DNA of 47,059 bases from Kiloniella laminariae DSM 19542 (lineage in GTDB: Bacteria; Pseudomonadota; Alphaproteobacteria; Kiloniellales; Kiloniellaceae). Every line of letters starts with the position of its first letter. The stretch's first letter is position 1. Under the pieces are notes generated by a model, which saw only the letters and a list, made by a program, of their open reading frames with translations, ran no database searches and had not been told where the DNA came from. A program made the translations under genes and the position numbers. The stretch is taken from the NCBI RefSeq assembly GCF_000374005.1, contig NZ_KB893170.1:148946-196004 (forward strand), given 5' to 3'. Shown piece by piece: positions 44,059-47,059 of this stretch.

Positions 44059-44435
44059 ATTATTCTCCCTCTGGTTACGTTATTACATAGTGCAATCTCA
44101 ACAATACCTGTTTTTATCCTGCCAGCCCTTCAAACGTGCATGACAATAATCCCCACCGGACGAGCCGTGCGAGAGGAACCTTTTGCAAAATTCGAAAAGC
44201 CATCATGATTGGGAATGGATACAGCGCTGGCACCTAGCCGACAGGTCGACTTTCGTGTATGGGATGTCTTCGAAGCGTCCCAATCGCGTATTTCTTGCCA
44301 GTATTGCCCCACCTCAAACCCGTAACATTTTTGATAAGACAGCGTGAGATTATGCTAAACCTGTTCAGGGATAATGCCAAGAGGCCCGGAATAAATATTT
44401 CATTTATTCTTCACGATAGTGAAAGATAGTTACCT
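44059..44435. other. Intergenic stretch of 377 bases, no gene supported
   Basis: Between the YdcH-like gene and ubiX there is no convincing gene. A 60-codon minus-strand frame (44130-44312) starting at GTG has no ribosome-binding site and no family I recognise. No tRNA or terminator structure was found. Confidence 0.5.
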
Positions 44436-45023
44436 ATGACCAAAGAGCGGATAATTATCGGAATCAGTGGTGCCAGCGGCGTCACCTATGGCATCAGGCT
44501 CTTGAAACTTTTGCAAGATTTGCCCATAGAATCTCATCTGGTGATGAGCAAATCTGCCGAAGTGACCCTGGCCTATGAAAGCAGCCTGAAAGTCGCAGAT
44601 GTTAAAGGACTTGCTGATGTTTCCTACAATATCAACGACATAGCCGCCTGTCTCTCCAGTGGTTCCTATCGGACTCTCGGCATGATCATTGCCCCTTGTT
44701 CTATCAAGACCCTGTCCGAAATTTCATCAGGGGTCACATCGAGTCTCCTGACCCGGTCTGCCGATGTCATTCTCAAGGAAAGACGGCGTCTGGTTCTGAT
44801 GGTTCGGGAAACCCCCCTTCATACCGGGCACCTGCGCAGCATGCTCAACGTATCAGAAATGGGGGCAATTATTGCTCCGCCTGTTCCTGCTTTCTACGCC
44901 AGACCCGAGTCCCTTGACGAAATGGTTGATTATACTCTCGGGCGTGTTCTTGATCTTTTCGATATCGAGATACCCGGAATGAACCGCTGGAACGAGAACA
45001 GTAAACAACGCCCGGAGCAGTAG
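44436..45023 (+). CDS. ubiX: Flavin prenyltransferase UbiX
   Basis: UbiX makes prenylated FMN, the cofactor of UbiD decarboxylases in ubiquinone synthesis. The FMN-binding motif IIIGISGASGVTYGIRLLKL and the segments APCSIKTLSEISSGVTSSLL and LMVRETPLHTGHLRSMLNVS are typical. At 195 residues the length is normal. No ubiD is seen in the window. Confidence 0.95.
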   Translation: MTKERIIIGISGASGVTYGIRLLKLLQDLPIESHLVMSKSAEVTLAYESSLKVADVKGLADVSYNINDIAACLSSGSYRTLGMIIAPCSIKTLSEISSGVTSSLLTRSADVILKERRRLVLMVRETPLHTGHLRSMLNVSEMGAIIAPPVPAFYARPESLDEMVDYTLGRVLDLFDIEIPGMNRWNENSKQRPEQ

Positions 45024-45056
45024 AAACCTTCTCCCCTAGCAGCCCTCATCGGAAGC

Positions 45057-45602
45057 TTACTGGAAAAGCCAGACAGCCTCCAGAGGAGGCAGCTCGGGGA
45101 ACCCTCCTCGGACAATCGCCGCAAGATCAGCACAGTCTGCAGTCCCAATTGTTGCGACTTCACAAAGTTCGAGATAGACCACAAGATTACGGGCTGCAAT
45201 CTCGGGCGACGGACGCTCGGATTGACGCAAGGGCATCTGCAAATGCATATAGTTTTGCTGCAACGCCTCCGCCCAAAGTTCCAGATCCTTGACCCCCTGT
45301 CGCAGCTCGTCACTTTGCCGGAAGCCCTGGGTATTTTCCTGTTTGATCCAGCGACGCACATCCCGAAGAGGTTCGATAACCCGATCCCGCCAGGCCTCAA
45401 CACCCGCAATCATCCCCGTGAGCTCAATCGCGGATAAAAGCCGGCTACAAAGTCCTGCCCAACAGCAAAACAGCAAAAGATTAACATCCAGATCGTGCTT
45501 ATCCTGCAAAACGAGGCAGGCAGGCGCAACACCCGGCTGTTTGTATGACTCAAGTGAAAAATTCCAAAAAGGATTATTTGGCAGTTTATCGGCCTCAATC
45601 AT
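45057..45602 (-). CDS. TIGR02444 family protein of unknown function
   Basis: The segment NPFWNFSLESYKQPGVAPAC followed by LQDKHDLDVNLLLFCCW matches the TIGR02444 (DUF2390) family, which is conserved in proteobacteria without an assigned function. The protein is about 181 residues, mostly helical. The ATG at 45602 overlaps the pfkA stop by eight bases; an in-frame GTG at 45608 is possible. It is downstream of pfkA on the same strand. Confidence 0.85.
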   Translation of the reverse strand: MIEADKLPNNPFWNFSLESYKQPGVAPACLVLQDKHDLDVNLLLFCCWAGLCSRLLSAIELTGMIAGVEAWRDRVIEPLRDVRRWIKQENTQGFRQSDELRQGVKDLELWAEALQQNYMHLQMPLRQSERPSPEIAARNLVVYLELCEVATIGTADCADLAAIVRGGFPELPPLEAVWLFQ

Positions 45603-46686
45603 CACCAAAACAAATTCCCAAACCTCTTGCCGTTAACATTACCGAACTGTCCGGCTGCACTGCTCTATAGCCCGCGATTGCTTCTTGCAATGGCACATCG
45701 AAACAATGACGCCCGCTCCAGGCGACAAGACGGTCAAACTTCCCGGCAGCAACCAGATCAACTGCATGAACGCCAAAGGTAGAGCCCATAATCCTGTCCC
45801 GGGCAGAAGGAACTCCGCCTCGTTGCAAATGCCCCAGTACCGTAACCCGGGTCTCGGCGCCGGTCTCTTCTGCAATACGATGACCGATGTATTCACCGAT
45901 TCCCCCATAGGTGACGGCACCGCTGGCCTGAGTTTCGGTCACTTTTTGCCCCTCCTCGTCGCGGACAGCCTCTGCAACAATTACCAGCAGAAAATTTCGT
46001 CCTTCAGCATAGGTTCTTTCAATTTTTCGTTTGATAGAGGCGAGACTATATTTCACTTCCGGGATCAGAATAATATCTGCGCCCCCGGCAACACCGGCAT
46101 TAAGGGCAATATGGCCGGCATCCCGCCCCATAACCTCCAGTACCATCACACGTGAATGACTGGCAGCCGTCGGCTGGAGCTGATCCAGAGCCTGGGTCGC
46201 AATATCGACTGCAGTCGCATAACCGACTGAAACCTCTGTGTGGCCAAGATCATTGTCTATGGTCTTTGGCACGCCAATAAAGTTTAAACCTCCTTGTTCT
46301 GCCAGTCGACGCAGGATCGCCATACTGCCATCCCCGCCGATACCGATCAGGGCATGAAGCTCCAGCTCTCGATAGGCCTCTATAATTTCTTCACTACGAT
46401 CCAGGATCTGGCCATCCGGCATTTCATAACTGAAGGGGTTTCCCTTGTTGGTGGTGCCGAGAATTGTTCCTCCGCGTCGCAGGATATCTCCAGTAAAGAT
46501 GGAAGGATCAAGTTCCCGCGCCATCACCGGACGCGCCAGCAGCCCGGCAGTCCCCTGTTCGATACCGATCACTTTCATACCATAGCCCTGGACGGCCCGG
46601 TGAACGACAGCACGAACGACAGCATTCAGGCCGGCACAATCTCCACCGCTTGTCAGAACACCGATTCGCTTGCCAGCCAATTCCAT
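45595..46686 (-). CDS. pfkA: 6-phosphofructokinase
   Basis: A 363-residue phosphofructokinase. Family motifs: GVLTSGGDCAGLNAVVRAVV, GGTILGTTNKGN, GIGGDGSMAI, the sugar-binding GVPKTIDNDLGHTEVSVGYA, EVMGRDAGHIAL and VLGHLQRGG. The GGDGS glycine predicts ATP use, while the K in PKTIDND is the residue seen in PPi-dependent and mixed clades, so phosphate-donor choice is ambiguous but ATP is favoured. GGAG precedes the start. The gene supplies the committed step of glycolysis to complement the class I aldolase and GAPDH of this window. Confidence 0.92.
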   Translation of the reverse strand: MELAGKRIGVLTSGGDCAGLNAVVRAVVHRAVQGYGMKVIGIEQGTAGLLARPVMARELDPSIFTGDILRRGGTILGTTNKGNPFSYEMPDGQILDRSEEIIEAYRELELHALIGIGGDGSMAILRRLAEQGGLNFIGVPKTIDNDLGHTEVSVGYATAVDIATQALDQLQPTAASHSRVMVLEVMGRDAGHIALNAGVAGGADIILIPEVKYSLASIKRKIERTYAEGRNFLLVIVAEAVRDEEGQKVTETQASGAVTYGGIGEYIGHRIAEETGAETRVTVLGHLQRGGVPSARDRIMGSTFGVHAVDLVAAGKFDRLVAWSGRHCFDVPLQEAIAGYRAVQPDSSVMLTARGLGICFGDD

Positions 46687-46846
46687 AACAAATCACTCCA
46701 GATTTCTGAAAATACCCCATAAGGAGCCGATTTTGTGCTAACTTCTTGGTAGATAGTCTATTCAGCTCACTCTTCTCATACAAAAACTATGTTTATTTTC
46801 AAAGAGAGAGTGAGACCTCAGCAAAACGTCTTTATCTGAGTAATTT

Positions 46847-46900
46847 ACGAATAATGTGTAATGCTTTTGGCTTCGAGCAAAGGCTTTACACATTATTCGT
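46847..46900. repeat. 54-base near-perfect inverted repeat
   Basis: ACGAATAATGTGTAA (46847-46861) and TTACACATTATTCGT (46886-46900) are exact inverted copies. The interior pairs further (GCTTTTG with CAAAGGC, one wobble, then GCT-TCG-AGC), giving a long hairpin with a tiny loop. No T-run follows. It lies between pfkA and a transposase fragment. Confidence 0.85.
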
Positions 46901-46936
46901 TGTCACAAAGAGATCATTTTGGGTTGTTTAGTCGCT

Positions 46937-47059
46937 TTACCCATAGGCTTTTCGAAACCTTTCGCCCTTATTTAAATTCCATCCGATAGCTGCGAGTGTA
47001 AAGTGTACATGGGTTCGAGCCAGCCCCATAAAGCGGGAGCGGCCCATTCCCCAGAGCCG
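46937..47059 (-). CDS. Transposase C-terminal fragment, DDE type (IS5/IS1182-like), cut by window edge
   Basis: Minus-strand codons from the window edge to the TAA at 46937-46939 encode RLWGMGRSRFMGLARTHVHF then TLAAIGWNLNKGERFRKAYG. The pattern GxGRSRxxGLAxT--hhhhLxAIxxNLxK is the C-terminal tail of IS5/IS1182-type DDE transposases. The rest of the gene and the left end of the element lie outside the window. Whether the element is intact cannot be seen. Confidence 0.65.
   Translation of the reverse strand, partial: RLWGMGRSRFMGLARTHVHFTLAAIGWNLNKGERFRKAYG

Noticed and set aside
44130-44312. 60-codon minus-strand ORF in the ubiX upstream region
   Set aside because: Non-ATG start, no ribosome-binding site and no recognisable family.
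45595-46686. Pyrophosphate-dependent phosphofructokinase
   Set aside because: The PKTIDND lysine occurs in PPi enzymes, but the GGDGS glycine at the donor site favours ATP; not called as PPi-dependent.

Overview
The window reads as chromosomal DNA of an alphaproteobacterium, probably a free-living member near Rhodospirillales/Sneathiellales/Kiloniellales. The order is inferred. The class is well supported by the lineage-typical genes rcdA (DUF1465), trcR (DUF1013), DUF1192 and DUF4164, by a cysteine-free L31, by an RpoH promoter of the CTTG-N17-CNTATNT type, and by the block zapA - 6S RNA - formyl-THF cycloligase - YmdB-like - yebC - ruvCAB - ybgC - tolQRAB - pal - cpoB - tilS - ftsH - folP - glmM.

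Layout. 1-3 kb: a PhzF-family gene (cut by the window edge) translationally coupled to a PLP-dependent decarboxylase-family gene, divergent from a MocR/GntR-aminotransferase regulator with TTGTC/GACAA operator-like repeats between them. 3-21 kb: a long minus-strand block running (in transcription order) DUF4164, zapA, 6S RNA, 5-formyl-THF cycloligase, YmdB-like phosphoesterase, yebC, ruvC-ruvA-ruvB, ybgC, tolQ-tolR-tolA-tolB-pal-cpoB, tilS, ftsH, folP, glmM. One plus-strand gene interrupts it, a 100-residue unknown at 18.3 kb whose promoter carries an exact CtrA-type TTAA-N7-TTAA box. 21-29 kb: plus-strand central carbon genes tkt, class I fba and gap (pgk is absent), then a LysE-type exporter, a degenerate ThiE-like protein, efp and an inositol-phosphatase gene. 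29-33 kb: a Pro/Ala-rich OmpA-like protein and a MotA/TolQ-like plus MotB/OmpA-like pair that looks like a third, uncharacterised ion-driven stator complex. 33-47 kb: MsbA-like ABC exporter, rpmE, rcdA, an Hsp20 gene with an RpoH promoter and ROSE-like RNA thermometer, a candidate small RNA, 3-hydroxybutyrate dehydrogenase, an AEC transporter, DUF1192, quinone oxidoreductase, trcR, a group III truncated haemoglobin with an NsrR-like operator, prpE, a YdcH-like mini-gene, ubiX, a TIGR02444 gene, pfkA, and the C-terminal end of an IS transposase at the right edge.

How the parts fit. Most genes are housekeeping: envelope integrity (Tol-Pal, MsbA-like, GlmM), DNA repair (RuvABC), division (ZapA), folate, glycolysis/pentose phosphate (tkt, fba, gap, pfkA) and translation (TilS, EF-P, L31). 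The most interesting material is regulatory and small: the CtrA-box gene in a window that also encodes the CtrA proteolysis adaptor RcdA and TrcR; the RpoH/ROSE heat-shock leader; the NsrR-like site at the haemoglobin gene; a 39-codon ORF coupled to tkt; a candidate sRNA with a C-rich anti-Shine-Dalgarno motif; and the Mot/Tol-like pair. Several of these genes are too short for routine ORF calling. No CRISPR array, tRNA, rRNA or complete mobile element was seen.
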